From Zoogloea sp. (GTDB lineage: Bacteria; Pseudomonadota; Gammaproteobacteria; Burkholderiales; Rhodocyclaceae), in assembly GCF_030157465.1 (NCBI RefSeq), contig NZ_JAOAUU010000136.1, positions 38,839 to 102,838 of the forward strand: a stretch of 64,000 bases of DNA, given 5' to 3'. A program made the translations under genes and the position numbers. Position 1 is the stretch's first letter. Each line of letters starts with the position of its first letter. Under the pieces are notes generated by a model. It searched no databases and was not told the origin of the DNA. It was given only the letters and a program-made list of their open reading frames with translations. This document shows positions 53,522-62,643 of this stretch, piece after piece.

Positions 53522-54094
53522 ATGGCTGAGGTTTTGCTTCGCGTGACAGGCCTTGTTGCCGGCTACGCCGCGCCGGTGGCCGGCCCGCTCGGTTTCGAGC
53601 TGCGCCGGGGCGAAATCCTCGGCCTGGCCGGCCCCAACGGTGCCGGCAAGTCCACGCTGCTGAAGGCTTTGTGGGGAGGCGTGCGGGTGTTTGGTGGCCA
53701 GATCGAAAGGGCTCCGGGTTTGGCGATTTCGCATCAGGCCCAGGGTTTCGACGACCTGCGCGGGGTGCCGCTCACCGGTCACGAGCTGCTCGGCCTGACC
53801 GGCGCCACCGCCGACGGCCTGCCGCCCTGGCTGGCCGGGCGCCTCGGCGAGCGGCTCGACCGGCTGTCCGGCGGGCAGTTGCAGTTCCTGCGCCTGTGGG
53901 CCTGCCTGGCTGTGCCGGCCGACCTGATCCTGCTCGACGAGCCCACCAACAACCTCGACCGCGCCGGCGTGGCCTACCTTGCCGACTGGCTCGGTCGTGC
54001 CCATTCCGGGCAGGGCATCGTCATCGTCTCCCACGACCACGGGCTGATCGACGATGTGTGTACGCGGGTGGTTGATGTCGGGGTGCCCTCATGA
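53522..54094 (+). CDS. znuC: Zinc ABC transporter ATPase ZnuC-like (short)
   Basis: ABC ATPase of 190 residues. Walker A is GPNGAGKST, signature LSGGQLQFLRL, Walker B LILLDEPTNNLD, and the H-loop is VIVSHDHGL. It is about 60 residues shorter than typical ZnuC and ends just after the H-loop region (VCTRVVDVGVPS); all catalytic motifs are kept. The RBS AAGGAGG is ideally placed. Stop overlaps the permease start (ATGA). Confidence 0.9.
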   Translation: MAEVLLRVTGLVAGYAAPVAGPLGFELRRGEILGLAGPNGAGKSTLLKALWGGVRVFGGQIERAPGLAISHQAQGFDDLRGVPLTGHELLGLTGATADGLPPWLAGRLGERLDRLSGGQLQFLRLWACLAVPADLILLDEPTNNLDRAGVAYLADWLGRAHSGQGIVIVSHDHGLIDDVCTRVVDVGVPS

Positions 54095-54882
54095 ACTTCG
54101 ATCTGCTCCTCGATCCGCTCTTTCGCGTGCCCTTTCTTACGGGCCTGTTGCTCGCCGCGCTGCTGCCGCTGATCGGCATGTATCTGCGCCTGCGCCACGA
54201 ATGGCTGGCGGCGCTGGCCTTCGCCCAGATGGCGTCGGCCGGTGCGTTGCTGGCCATGGTGGCCGGCTGGCCGATGATCCTCGGCGGTGTGCTGGCCGCG
54301 CTGGTGGCGGCGCTGGCCAAGGGGCTGATGGCACGGGCCGGCGCCGGCGCCTACGCGCTGATGATGTTGCTGGCGTGGGGCGGCGGGGTGCTGCTGGTGG
54401 CCAATCATCCGCTCGCCGAGCAGGCCGGCCACGCGCTCTTCGACGGCCAGCTCTACTTCACCGGCGACGGCCACCTGCTGGCGGCCGGCATCGCCTGTGC
54501 GGTGGTGGTGCCGCTGCTGTCCTGGCTGTCACGACCCCTGTTGCTGGGGCGCCTGTTTCCCGAGTTCTACAGGGCGCGGGGGCTGGATGCCCGTCCGCGC
54601 CTGATGCTGTTCGATCTCATCGCCGGGCTGTCCGTGGCGCTGGCGACGGTCAGCCTCGGTGTCATGGCGGCCTTTGCGCTGGTGTTCGTTCCGCCGCTTG
54701 TGGCGTATCGTTTTGCCCGCAGCTGGCGGGCCGGAATGGTGCTGTCCGCTGTCATCGGAATGGTGGGTTACAGCGTTTCCTTTGCGGTGTCGCTGGGCCT
54801 GGACCAACCCTTCGGGCCGGTATGCGCTGTGGTTCTGGTTATGCTGGTGGCGAGCACCAGTCTTGATTCCTACAGGATGTAA
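54091..54882 (+). CDS. znuB: Zinc ABC transporter permease ZnuB-like
   Basis: A 263-residue inner-membrane permease of the ABC-3 family with about eight helices. It opens LLLDPLFRVPFLTGLLLAAL; typical segments are HEWLAALAFAQMASAGALL and VSLGVMAAFALVFVPPLVAY. Last gene of the zinc locus. The only ABC-3 permease in view, consistent with a homodimer. Confidence 0.92.
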   Translation: MNFDLLLDPLFRVPFLTGLLLAALLPLIGMYLRLRHEWLAALAFAQMASAGALLAMVAGWPMILGGVLAALVAALAKGLMARAGAGAYALMMLLAWGGGVLLVANHPLAEQAGHALFDGQLYFTGDGHLLAAGIACAVVVPLLSWLSRPLLLGRLFPEFYRARGLDARPRLMLFDLIAGLSVALATVSLGVMAAFALVFVPPLVAYRFARSWRAGMVLSAVIGMVGYSVSFAVSLGLDQPFGPVCAVVLVMLVASTSLDSYRM

Positions 54883-54950
54883 ATCACGGAGTCGGGATTG
54901 GGTTGAGTGATATCCTGTTTCTCCGTAAAAATACCCAGGAGGATGTGCGA

Positions 54951-56156
54951 GTGGCGCTACCGTTCTTCGGCAAAAAGCCTGTGCCTGCCGGAAGTTCTGC
55001 ACCCCGTTCCCGTTCGGGCCCGGGTGCCGCGTCAGCTCCGCTGTCTTCCGCTTCCCGCCTCCGGCCTGTGGCATCCCGCAACGATACGTCCTCCCTCGAC
55101 TTCACCGTTGCCGGCGGCGACGTGAACCGGGTGCTCGCCCAGTGCGCCGACAAGATGCACGTGGAGGAGGGCGTTGACGAGATGGCTCCGTCGGCCGAAG
55201 AGGCCGCCATCCTGTACGCCAACGGCGGCTACGACGAAGCGCGCGCCGTTCTCGAGAATGCCCTGGACACGACCACCTCGCCCAATGCCCGCTTCGATCT
55301 GTGGGCGATGTTGCTCGACCTGCTGCGCCTGACGGCGCAAAAAGACCGCTTCGAACAGATCAGCCTGCATTACGCCACCGAATTCGAACGTTCGCCGCCG
55401 GCCTGGATGGATTTGTCGTGCCAGGCCGCCCGCGGCGATGCGCCGAAAGTCCAGACGGTCAACCTGTCCGGCCAGCTCGGCGGAAACGCGGCGGCGCAGT
55501 TTGCCCAGCTGATCCAGATCGGCATGCGAACCGGTGCCCTGCGCATCGACCTGAGCCGCCTGCGCAGCGTCGATGCGGCCGGCGCCGAACTCCTCTACCG
55601 GGCGGTGCGTGGTCTGCGCCGGGCCAAGGTCAAATTGAGCCTGTCGGGCGCGGTTTACCTCTCCAACCTCCTCGGGGGGCTGGTTACCAGCGGCACGCGC
55701 GAGAACCAGACCATCTGGCTGCTGCTCCTCGAAGTGCTGCAGTTCACCGACCAGCAGGAGCGTTTCGAAGAACTTGCGCTTGAATACGCGATGACCTTCG
55801 AGGAGTCGCCCCCGTCGTGGGAGCCGCTCGCCGCAGTGGTCACCAGCCAGGTTGGCCCCGATGCCCTCGATCTGACGATGAGCCAGATCTACACGCTGGA
55901 AGGCGAGATCGTCGGGCCGAACGTCGAAACGCTGCGCAAGATCACGGCTTTTGCGGCCGATCGCACCAAGGTCGAAATCGATTGCGGCCGTCTGCGCCGC
56001 ATGGATTTTGTGTCGGCCGGAACGCTGTTCAACATCGTTTCTCAGCTCCACACCCAGGGCCGGCTGGTGGTGCTCACCGGCGTCAATTCGATGGTGGCGG
56101 CGCTCATGCAGGTCATGGGGCTGCACCAGGTCGCGCGCATCGAACTGCGCGGCTGA
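54951..56156 (+). CDS. Tandem STAS-domain protein
   Basis: A 401-residue cytosolic protein with a Ser/Arg-rich N-terminus (about 1-40). It carries two STAS-like folds, about 170-240 ([41 protein letters not shown]) and 310-395 ([36 protein letters not shown]). Each follows a TPR-like helical piece ([20 protein letters not shown] and [20 protein letters not shown]), so the protein is an internal duplication. It lacks an obvious SpoIIAA-type phosphorylated Ser context. Such genes precede hslVU in many betaproteobacteria. GTG 54951 is chosen because AGGAGG lies eight bases upstream. Confidence 0.88.
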   Translation: MALPFFGKKPVPAGSSAPRSRSGPGAASAPLSSASRLRPVASRNDTSSLDFTVAGGDVNRVLAQCADKMHVEEGVDEMAPSAEEAAILYANGGYDEARAVLENALDTTTSPNARFDLWAMLLDLLRLTAQKDRFEQISLHYATEFERSPPAWMDLSCQAARGDAPKVQTVNLSGQLGGNAAAQFAQLIQIGMRTGALRIDLSRLRSVDAAGAELLYRAVRGLRRAKVKLSLSGAVYLSNLLGGLVTSGTRENQTIWLLLLEVLQFTDQQERFEELALEYAMTFEESPPSWEPLAAVVTSQVGPDALDLTMSQIYTLEGEIVGPNVETLRKITAFAADRTKVEIDCGRLRRMDFVSAGTLFNIVSQLHTQGRLVVLTGVNSMVAALMQVMGLHQVARIELRG

Positions 56157-56232
56157 GCGGCCCGCTTTCCGTTGCATCCGGCTGGCGCCCTGCCGGCCTT
56201 GTAATCCGGTTTTTCATCCCCACATCGATCCG

Positions 56233-56772
56233 ATGGAACAATATCGCGGCACCACCATTCTTTCGGTCCGACGCGGTCGGCACGTGGCCCTTGGCGGCGA
56301 CGGGCAGGTCACGCTCGGGAATATCGTCATCAAGTCCACCGCCCGCAAGGTGCGCAAGCTCTACCAGAACCGCATTCTGGCCGGCTTCGCAGGCGGCACG
56401 GCGGACGCCTTCACGCTCTTCGAGCGCTTCGAGGCCAAGCTCGAGAAGCACCAGGGCAACCTGCTGCGCAGCGCCGTCGAACTCGCCAAGGACTGGCGCA
56501 CCGACCGCGCGCTGCGGCGCCTCGAAGCCATGCTGGCGGTGGCCGACCTCGACAACTCCCTGATCATCACCGGCAACGGCGACGTGCTGGAGCCCGAGCA
56601 GGGCATCGTGGCCATCGGCAGCGGCGGCGCCTACGCCCAGGCCGCCGCCCGCGGCCTCATCGAGAACACCGAGCTGACGCCCGAAGAAGTGGTCAAGAAA
56701 TCCCTGACCATCGCCGGCGACCTGTGCATCTACACCAACCAGAGCCACATCATCGAGGTGCTCAACCCATGA
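56233..56772 (+). CDS. hslV: ATP-dependent protease peptidase subunit HslV
   Basis: Threonine protease of the HslUV (ClpQY) complex, 179 residues. The catalytic Thr follows a six-residue propeptide ([15 protein letters not shown]). Conserved segments are [33 protein letters not shown] and [13 protein letters not shown]. Start ATG 56233; hslU begins 70 bases later. Confidence 0.97.
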   Translation: MEQYRGTTILSVRRGRHVALGGDGQVTLGNIVIKSTARKVRKLYQNRILAGFAGGTADAFTLFERFEAKLEKHQGNLLRSAVELAKDWRTDRALRRLEAMLAVADLDNSLIITGNGDVLEPEQGIVAIGSGGAYAQAAARGLIENTELTPEEVVKKSLTIAGDLCIYTNQSHIIEVLNP

Positions 56773-56842
56773 GTCCGCAAAGCCGCCTTAAGGGCGAATG
56801 CTCCCGCCTGGCGGGAAGGCGCGTAGCGCCGAGGGTGCCCAA

Positions 56843-58177
56843 ATGAGTCAAATGACGCCTCCGGAGATCGTCTCCGAACTCGACAAGCACATCGTTGGCC
56901 AGGGCCGTGCCAAGAAAGCCGTGGCCGTGGCCCTGCGCAACCGCTGGCGGCGCGCCCAGGTGGCCGAGCCGCTGAAGAGCGAGATCACCCCCAAGAACAT
57001 CCTGATGATCGGCCCGACCGGCGTCGGCAAGACCGAGATCGCCCGTCGCCTGGCTCGCCTGGCCAATGCGCCCTTCATCAAGATCGAGGCGACCAAGTTC
57101 ACCGAAGTGGGCTACGTGGGCCGCGACGTGGATACGATCATTCGCGACCTCGTCGAAATCGCCATCAAGAGCCACCGCGAACAAGCCATGAAGAAGGTTC
57201 GCGACCGGGCAATGGATGCCGCCGAGGATCGCGTGCTCGACATCCTGCTGCCGGCGGCCCGGCCCTCGGCAGGCTTCGGTTCCGATGCCGCGCCGGAAGA
57301 TAACGCCACCCGCCAGAAGTTTCGCAAGAAGCTGCGCGAGGGCGAGCTGGACGACAAGGAAGTCGACATCGAGGTGTCGGTGCCGGGCATGAGCGCCGAG
57401 ATCCTCGCGCCGCCGGGCATGGAAGAACTCACCGGCCAGTTGCAGAGCATGTTCCAGAACATCGGCGGCGGGAAGAAGAAATCCCGCAAGCTGAAGATCA
57501 GCGAAGCCATCAAGCTGCTCGCCGACGAAGAGGCGGCCAAGCTGGTGAACGACGAGGAGCTGAAGCTCGAGGCCCTGCGGATGGTCGAGCAGAACGGCAT
57601 CGTCTTCCTCGACGAAATCGACAAGATCGCCACCCGCTCCGACAGCCACGGTGCCGATGTGTCGCGCCAGGGCGTTCAGCGCGACCTGCTGCCGCTGGTC
57701 GAGGGCACTACCATCAGCACCAAGTACGGCATGGTGAAGACCGATCACATCCTCTTCATCGCCAGCGGTGCCTTTCACCTGTCGCGCCCTTCCGACCTGA
57801 TTCCCGAGCTGCAGGGGCGCTTCCCGATCCGCGTCGAGCTGGATTCGCTGTCCGTCGAGGATTTCGAATGCATCCTGACCCAGACCGACGCCTGCCTGAC
57901 CCGCCAGTACGAGGCCCTGCTGGCCACCGACGGCGTGCACCTGGAGTTTGCGCCGGAGGGGATCCGCCGCCTGGCCGAGATCGCCTTCCAGGTGAACGAG
58001 AAGACCGAGAACATCGGTGCCCGTCGCCTTTACACGGTGATGGAAAAGCTGCTCGAAGAGCTGGCTTTCGAAGCCGGCAAGGCGGGTGAGCAGACGGTGC
58101 TGATCGACGCGGCTTTTGTCGATGGCCGTCTCGAGATGCTGGCTCAGCGCGAAGACCTGGCGCGCTACGTGCTCTAA
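56843..58177 (+). CDS. hslU: ATP-dependent protease ATPase subunit HslU
   Basis: AAA+ unfoldase of HslUV, 444 residues. Opens [21 protein letters not shown]. Walker A is GPTGVGKTE, the pore loop is GYVGRDV, Walker B is [11 protein letters not shown], sensor regions follow, and the I-domain spans about 110-235. The C-terminus ends EDLARYVL, the tail that inserts into HslV. Start ATG 56843 (MSQMTPPE). Confidence 0.97.
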   Translation: MSQMTPPEIVSELDKHIVGQGRAKKAVAVALRNRWRRAQVAEPLKSEITPKNILMIGPTGVGKTEIARRLARLANAPFIKIEATKFTEVGYVGRDVDTIIRDLVEIAIKSHREQAMKKVRDRAMDAAEDRVLDILLPAARPSAGFGSDAAPEDNATRQKFRKKLREGELDDKEVDIEVSVPGMSAEILAPPGMEELTGQLQSMFQNIGGGKKKSRKLKISEAIKLLADEEAAKLVNDEELKLEALRMVEQNGIVFLDEIDKIATRSDSHGADVSRQGVQRDLLPLVEGTTISTKYGMVKTDHILFIASGAFHLSRPSDLIPELQGRFPIRVELDSLSVEDFECILTQTDACLTRQYEALLATDGVHLEFAPEGIRRLAEIAFQVNEKTENIGARRLYTVMEKLLEELAFEAGKAGEQTVLIDAAFVDGRLEMLAQREDLARYVL

Positions 58178-58231
58178 GCCGCCCCGCCAGCAGGGGCCGC
58201 GCGGTGCGGATTCTCCGGGAAAACCCCGACG

Positions 58232-58255
58232 CCGGCCCCGAGGGGCCGGTCCTAC
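58232..58255 (+). terminator. Possible hslVU terminator
   Basis: Stem ccggcccc/ggggccgg (58232-58239/58242-58249) 55 bases after the hslU stop. No clear T-run, so weak. Confidence 0.45.
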
Positions 58256-58300
58256 AATGAGCGCCCACCGGCATCCGTCCGGATTCACCGAGTTCCGGCC

Positions 58301-59173
58301 ATGTTGCTGCGCATCGTTTCCATCCTTTTTCCGCTTTTTGCCATCACTGCCGTCGGCTTTCTGGTCGGGCGCAGGATGCGGCCGGATCTCTCGCAGGCCA
58401 ACAAGCTGAACATGGATGTGTTTGTGCCGGCGCTGGTGTTCGGCGCCCTGGCCAACAAGTCCTTCCACATCACCGAATACCTGCCACTGCTTGGCGCAAC
58501 CGTTGTTGCGGTGGTGGGTTCGGGCCTTGCCGGCTGGGGCGTGGCGCGGATCATCGGGGTCGCGCCGCGCACCTTTGCGCCGCCGATGATGTTCAACAAC
58601 TGCGGCAACCTGGGCCTGCCGCTGGCCGTGCTGGCCTTTGGCGAGCAGGCGCTGGCGCCGGCGGTCGTGATGTTCATGGTGTCCAACCTGCTGCACTTCA
58701 CCTTTGGCGCCTGGTTGCTGGACCACAACATAAAGCTCCTGAGCGTCTGGCGGGTGCCGTCGGTGATTGCCACGCTGAGCGGCCTTACGGTGGGCATTGC
58801 CGGCATCGAGGTGTGGCCGCCGGCCATGCTGGCGATCAGGATGCTGGGCGATATTTCGATTCCGCTGATGCTCTTTGCGCTCGGTGTGCGTATCAGCGAA
58901 TCGCGCATCCCGGCGATCCGTCTTGGCGTGATCGGCGCAGTGGCCAGGCCGGCCATCGGCCTGGCGCTCTCCGCGGTGCTGGTGATGCTGGTGCCGCTGC
59001 CCGAGCGGGAGCGGGCGCTGCTGCTGGTTTTTGGCGCCCTGCCGCCGGCCGTGCTCAACTACATGTTTGCCGAGCGTTACAACCAGGAGCCCGAAAAGGT
59101 CGCTTCGATGGTGCTGCTCGGCAACCTGATGGCGGTGATCTTCCTGCCGCTGGCGCTGGCAATCGGCCTGTAA
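58301..59173 (+). CDS. AEC family transporter (auxin efflux carrier type)
   Basis: A 290-residue inner-membrane protein with about ten helices. Typical AEC segments are FVPALVFGALANKSF, PPMMFNNCGNLGLPLAVLAFG (parts) and the C-terminal NYMFAERYNQEPEKVASMVLLGNL (parts). Bacterial members export malonate, malate or related acids; the substrate here is unknown. Convergent with the peptidoglycan-peptidase gene. Confidence 0.9.
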   Translation: MLLRIVSILFPLFAITAVGFLVGRRMRPDLSQANKLNMDVFVPALVFGALANKSFHITEYLPLLGATVVAVVGSGLAGWGVARIIGVAPRTFAPPMMFNNCGNLGLPLAVLAFGEQALAPAVVMFMVSNLLHFTFGAWLLDHNIKLLSVWRVPSVIATLSGLTVGIAGIEVWPPAMLAIRMLGDISIPLMLFALGVRISESRIPAIRLGVIGAVARPAIGLALSAVLVMLVPLPERERALLLVFGALPPAVLNYMFAERYNQEPEKVASMVLLGNLMAVIFLPLALAIGL

Positions 59174-59189
59174 GCGCGGGGCAGCGCGC

Positions 59190-60008
59190 TCAGTGCCCGT
59201 TGTCCGACCAGTGGGGGCGGTCGGTAAGCAGCTTGATGAGGCCGTAGCTGGCGCCGACCCGGTGCAGGGCGGTGTTGAAGGCGCCGTTGTTGGGTGCTCC
59301 GATGAGCGCCGTCTTTCCGGCCTTGTCCCGGATCGACATTGTTCCTGACCACCGGATGTCCATGTCGATGGCCAGCCCCTTGTTGTGACGGGTGTTCAGC
59401 GACGGACGGAAGGCGATGCCGAAGAGGGCCGCCATTTCCTTGGCGGCCTTGACCGAAGCGACGAGATTGCCGTGGTCCCAGATGATGTCGACACCGTCCA
59501 TCGCGGGCACCTCGGCTGGCCGAATGAGCTGCTTCGCCACGTCCCAGCTATAACGCATGATGTACGCGCGCTGCAGGCTGCGAAAAGTGGTGTCGATCGA
59601 GACGCTGGCACCGGCGTCTTTCAGGGCGGCGAGGAAAGGCCTGACGCAGGCCTGAAAGCCCGCATCGAGATCATCCACGCTGCGGCTGTTGGGAAAGCGC
59701 GCCTGGTTTGCATGCCACCAGTCGGCTCCGCTCAGGCTTGCCACCCTGTCGCTGCCCCACACCGACAGCAAACGCCAGGTAGTGCCGCCGGGATCGATCC
59801 GTCCGTCGGGGGTCTTCATTCCGCCAACCCGCTTCTGGAAGTTGAGAATGGCCGCCTGCGTTTCGCCGTCGGCCAGCCCGCTCACCGTCAAGGGTGAAAG
59901 CGCCAGCGCGGTCTTGGCCAGCCATGCATTCAGGTGCGTCTGAACCGCACGGACATCGTCCGGATCGTTCGTTCCATTCTGCCCTACCGAACCCTTCAGT
60001 GTGTTCAT
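59190..60008 (-). CDS. Peptidoglycan-binding / M15-like peptidase without signal peptide
   Basis: A 272-residue protein. Residues about 1-85 form a PG_binding_1-like domain (DVRAVQTHLNAWLAK; GETQAAILNFQKRVGG). Residues about 135-272 resemble M15/VanY-type peptidases: FRSLQRAYIMRYSW, NTRHNKGLAIDMDI (HxxGxAxD zinc motif) and a final PHWSDNGH that could supply the last His. There is no signal peptide, so it is either released by lysis or a non-Sec secretion system, as with endolysins and T6SS amidase or peptidase effectors. It is followed upstream on the same strand by a small exported protein, 27 bases away. Confidence 0.82.
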   Translation of the reverse strand: MNTLKGSVGQNGTNDPDDVRAVQTHLNAWLAKTALALSPLTVSGLADGETQAAILNFQKRVGGMKTPDGRIDPGGTTWRLLSVWGSDRVASLSGADWWHANQARFPNSRSVDDLDAGFQACVRPFLAALKDAGASVSIDTTFRSLQRAYIMRYSWDVAKQLIRPAEVPAMDGVDIIWDHGNLVASVKAAKEMAALFGIAFRPSLNTRHNKGLAIDMDIRWSGTMSIRDKAGKTALIGAPNNGAFNTALHRVGASYGLIKLLTDRPHWSDNGH

Positions 60009-60035
60009 GACGGTCTCCCCGCGGGTTGATGAAGA

Positions 60036-60347
60036 CTATTCGATGGGCGTCTCGTATCTCTTCAGGAGACGGCGCATCCTCAAATCCTGGCGGTAACGGG
60101 CTTTGAGCCTGCGCAACTGGATGTCGGAGCCCTTGCAGTAGCGGTGTTGCTTTGCCGCGATATAGGCACGCCGCTCCGGGTCGTCGGAATCCTCGCCGCG
60201 GAAGTGGTCGCAGCGTTCGCGACGTTCAACGAAGCGGGCCACGTCGTCGGGGAGCCGGGCTGCAAAGGCCGGGCCCGCCTGCGTTCCGAGCAGTAAAAGA
60301 GCCGTGAGGCACAGAGCGGGCAGGCGCGATGCTGCTGCGGATTTCAT
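60036..60347 (-). CDS. Small exported protein with Cys pair
   Basis: A 103-residue product. The signal peptide (LPALCLTALLLLGTQAGPAFA) leaves a mature domain of about 75 residues: RFVERRERCDHFRGEDSDDPERRAY (parts), HRYCKGSDIQLRRLKARYRQD. Two cysteines probably form a disulfide. The CDHFRGE motif recurs in small periplasmic proteins of betaproteobacteria and pseudomonads of unknown function. Same strand, 27 bases ahead of the M15-like peptidase, probably co-transcribed. ATG 60347 chosen because it begins the signal peptide. Confidence 0.82.
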   Translation of the reverse strand: MKSAAASRLPALCLTALLLLGTQAGPAFAARLPDDVARFVERRERCDHFRGEDSDDPERRAYIAAKQHRYCKGSDIQLRRLKARYRQDLRMRRLLKRYETPIE

Positions 60348-60446
60348 GGTTCTGGGGGGCTCCTGGTCGTGTTTGCGACGCATGCCATTGGCAATCCGGC
60401 TTGTGAAATCATCTTAGACGGCAGGCCGGTCGGGCGCCAGGAGGAA

Positions 60447-60848
60447 TCAGCCCTCGCCGGTGAAGCGCCCCATCTGCCGCCGGTCGCGCTTGGTCGGGCG
60501 GCCGTGGAGATCGGCGCCGGGCGTGGCGGCGAGCTTGCGCTGCTCGCGCTGGGCTTCGCGGGCGGTGATGCTGTCGGGGGTTTCCTCGTAAAGGGCCTGG
60601 GCAATGGTGGCGCTGCCGCGCTTGTCGGCGATGCCCTTCACGATCACGCAGAAATGCGTGTCGGCGATCTGGATGTCCACCCGGTCGCCGATCTTTACGT
60701 CCCGCGCGGGTTTGACCCGCACTTCGTTGAGCTGGATCTTGCCGCCGTCCACGGCTTCGGTCGCCTGGGTGCGGTGCTTGAAAAAGCGGGCCGCCCACAG
60801 CCATTTGTCGAGGCGGACGCGTGCGTCGAGGTCTTCTGTTGGTTTCAT
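60447..60848 (-). CDS. hslR: Ribosome-associated heat-shock protein Hsp15 (S4 domain)
   Basis: RNA-binding protein of 133 residues that rescues stalled 50S-nascent-chain-tRNA complexes. The S4 domain (about 10-70) has VRLDKWLWAARFFKHRTQA and a basic C-terminal extension (GRPTKRDRRQMGRF). Start ATG 60848 overlaps the regA stop by four bases, so it is the third gene of a regB-regA-hslR operon. Confidence 0.92.
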   Translation of the reverse strand: MKPTEDLDARVRLDKWLWAARFFKHRTQATEAVDGGKIQLNEVRVKPARDVKIGDRVDIQIADTHFCVIVKGIADKRGSATIAQALYEETPDSITAREAQREQRKLAATPGADLHGRPTKRDRRQMGRFTGEG

Positions 60849-61387
60849 TCCCTGACCGGCCGCTTGGCCAGTTTCCGTTGCAGTGTGCGACGGTGCATTT
60901 TAAGCGCGCGGGCGGTGGCCGAGATGTTTCCGTCGTTTTCGGCGAGCACGCGCTGGATGTGCTCCCATTCCAGCCGGTCCACCGACATCGGGCTGGCGGC
61001 CACTTCGTCGTCGATGAGCACGTCGGTGGCGGAGAGGGCCTTGAGGATGGCGTCCACGTCGGCCGGCTTGGCGAGGTACTGGGTGGCGCCGAGTTTGATC
61101 GCGTCCACGGTGGTGGCGATGCTGGCGTAGCCGGTGAGCACGAGGATGCGGCAGTCGGGGTTGGCGGCCAGCAGCGGCTTGATCAGGCGCAGGCCGGAGC
61201 TGCCGCCGATGTTCAGGTCCAGCACCACGTATTCGGGCTCGTGCTGGCGGGCGAGTTCGAGGGCGCTTTCGGGGTCGGCGGCGCCAAAGACGGCAAAGCC
61301 GCGCTGGCCTAGGGCGCGGGTGAGCACACGGTTGAAGGCGGGGTCGTCGTCGATGACGAGGATGTGGGGGGCGTCCTGCGGGTTCAT
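60845..61387 (-). CDS. regA: Redox response regulator RegA/PrrA family
   Basis: A 180-residue response regulator. The receiver (about 8-120) has acidic pair IDDD, phospho-acceptor Asp in YVVLDLNIGGSSG, Thr in VLTGYASI and Lys in LAKPAD. The Fis-type HTH (about 135-178) has NISATARALKMHRRTLQRKL, matching the nearly invariant RegA/PrrA/ActR recognition helix. It controls respiration, carbon and nitrogen genes in response to redox state. ATG 61387 overlaps the regB stop by four bases. Confidence 0.94.
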   Translation of the reverse strand: MNPQDAPHILVIDDDPAFNRVLTRALGQRGFAVFGAADPESALELARQHEPEYVVLDLNIGGSSGLRLIKPLLAANPDCRILVLTGYASIATTVDAIKLGATQYLAKPADVDAILKALSATDVLIDDEVAASPMSVDRLEWEHIQRVLAENDGNISATARALKMHRRTLQRKLAKRPVRE

Positions 61388-62643
61388 GGGCGAAGGGCTG
61401 CGATCGGAAGGGTGAGGGTAGCGATGGTGCCGCCGCCGGGGCGGGGCGCGAAGGCGATGTGGCCGCCGCAGCGCTCGACGGCGCCAAAGGCGAGCAGCAG
61501 GCCGATGCCGAGGCCGGCGCCGGGGCTGGGCGGCAGCTCGCGGCCGGCCTGCAGTGATTCGGGGATGCCGGGGCCGCGGTCTAGAACGCGCACGAGCAGC
61601 TGTTCGCCGTCGCTGCCGGCTTCGCATTCGACGCCTTCGGGGCAGGCGTCGGCGGCGTTGTTGATCAGGTTGTGGATGGCCTGCTCCAGCGTGGTGTCGG
61701 CCACCAGCGAGGGCGCCGGGTGGCCGCAGTCGATGCGGGCAGCGAGGCGTACGTGGGGGCGCAGGCTGCGCCAGCGGTCAATGATGCCGTGCAGCCAGGC
61801 GTCGGCCGGGAGTGTCGTGCCGCCTTCGGCGCGCAGGCTGCCGGCGCGCAGCGTGAGGCCGCCGAGAATGGCCTTGCAGTGGTCGATCTGGGTGCCGAGC
61901 AGGGCCGCGTCGGCGCGGGTTTCATCGTCGAGGGCGGGGTTGCGGGCCAGTTCGCCGGCAAGAATCGCCATGGTGCCCAGCGGGGTGCCCAGTTCGTGGG
62001 CCGCGCCCGCGGCCAGGTTGCCCAGCGCGACGATGCGCTCGCCCCGCAGGCGGGCCTCGCGGGCTTCGGCCAGGGCCTGGTCGCGGCTGCGGATCACGGC
62101 GGTCATGCGCACCACGTACCACACGATGACGCCCGCCGACAGGGCGAAGGTGAGCCACATGCCGGCCAGGTGCCAATGCACGGCGAGGCCGGAATCATAG
62201 ATGTCGAGCTGTTCGTTGAAATCCCACAGTATTGAGTAGGCGGCCACCGCGAGCACGGCCAGGGCCCAGGCGTAGGGGGCCGACAGGGTTGCCGCACCGA
62301 TGGCGACGAGGGGCAGCAGCAGCGAGATCAGCGGGTTGGTGGCGCCGCCGGTGAAGTACAGGAAGGCGCTCCAGGCGGCGAGGTCGATGCACAGCTGGGC
62401 AAAGAGTTCGGCCGCGCTGACATCGCTGATGCGCGAGAGGCGCAGCCGGGTGAGGCCGTTGGCGAGCAGCAGCGCAGCAGCCACCGGCAGCAGCGAGGCG
62501 CCGGGCAGGGGAATGTCGAGCAGCCAGGGCACGATCAGCAGCACGCCGAACATCGCGGCGATGGACAGCCGGCGCAGCCCGATCAGGCGGCGCAGGGCAT
62601 CGGTGGAGCTGGATGGGCGGGGCATGGTGGGCTCGGAAGGCAT
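61384..62643 (-). CDS. regB: Redox sensor histidine kinase RegB/PrrB family
   Basis: Membrane kinase of 419 residues with six predicted helices. The quinone-sensing motif is FTGGATNPLISLLL (GGxxNP). The H-box is NLAAGAAHELGTPLGTM. The redox Cys of RegB, in the family context QIDxCxxIL, is present as QIDHCKAILGGL. ATP-lid motifs are LINNAADAC, DRGPGIP and GAGLGIGLLLAFG. It pairs with regA and is translationally coupled. Start ATG 62643 (MPSEPTMPRP) or ATG 62625. Confidence 0.94.
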   Translation of the reverse strand: MPSEPTMPRPSSSTDALRRLIGLRRLSIAAMFGVLLIVPWLLDIPLPGASLLPVAAALLLANGLTRLRLSRISDVSAAELFAQLCIDLAAWSAFLYFTGGATNPLISLLLPLVAIGAATLSAPYAWALAVLAVAAYSILWDFNEQLDIYDSGLAVHWHLAGMWLTFALSAGVIVWYVVRMTAVIRSRDQALAEAREARLRGERIVALGNLAAGAAHELGTPLGTMAILAGELARNPALDDETRADAALLGTQIDHCKAILGGLTLRAGSLRAEGGTTLPADAWLHGIIDRWRSLRPHVRLAARIDCGHPAPSLVADTTLEQAIHNLINNAADACPEGVECEAGSDGEQLLVRVLDRGPGIPESLQAGRELPPSPGAGLGIGLLLAFGAVERCGGHIAFAPRPGGGTIATLTLPIAALRP

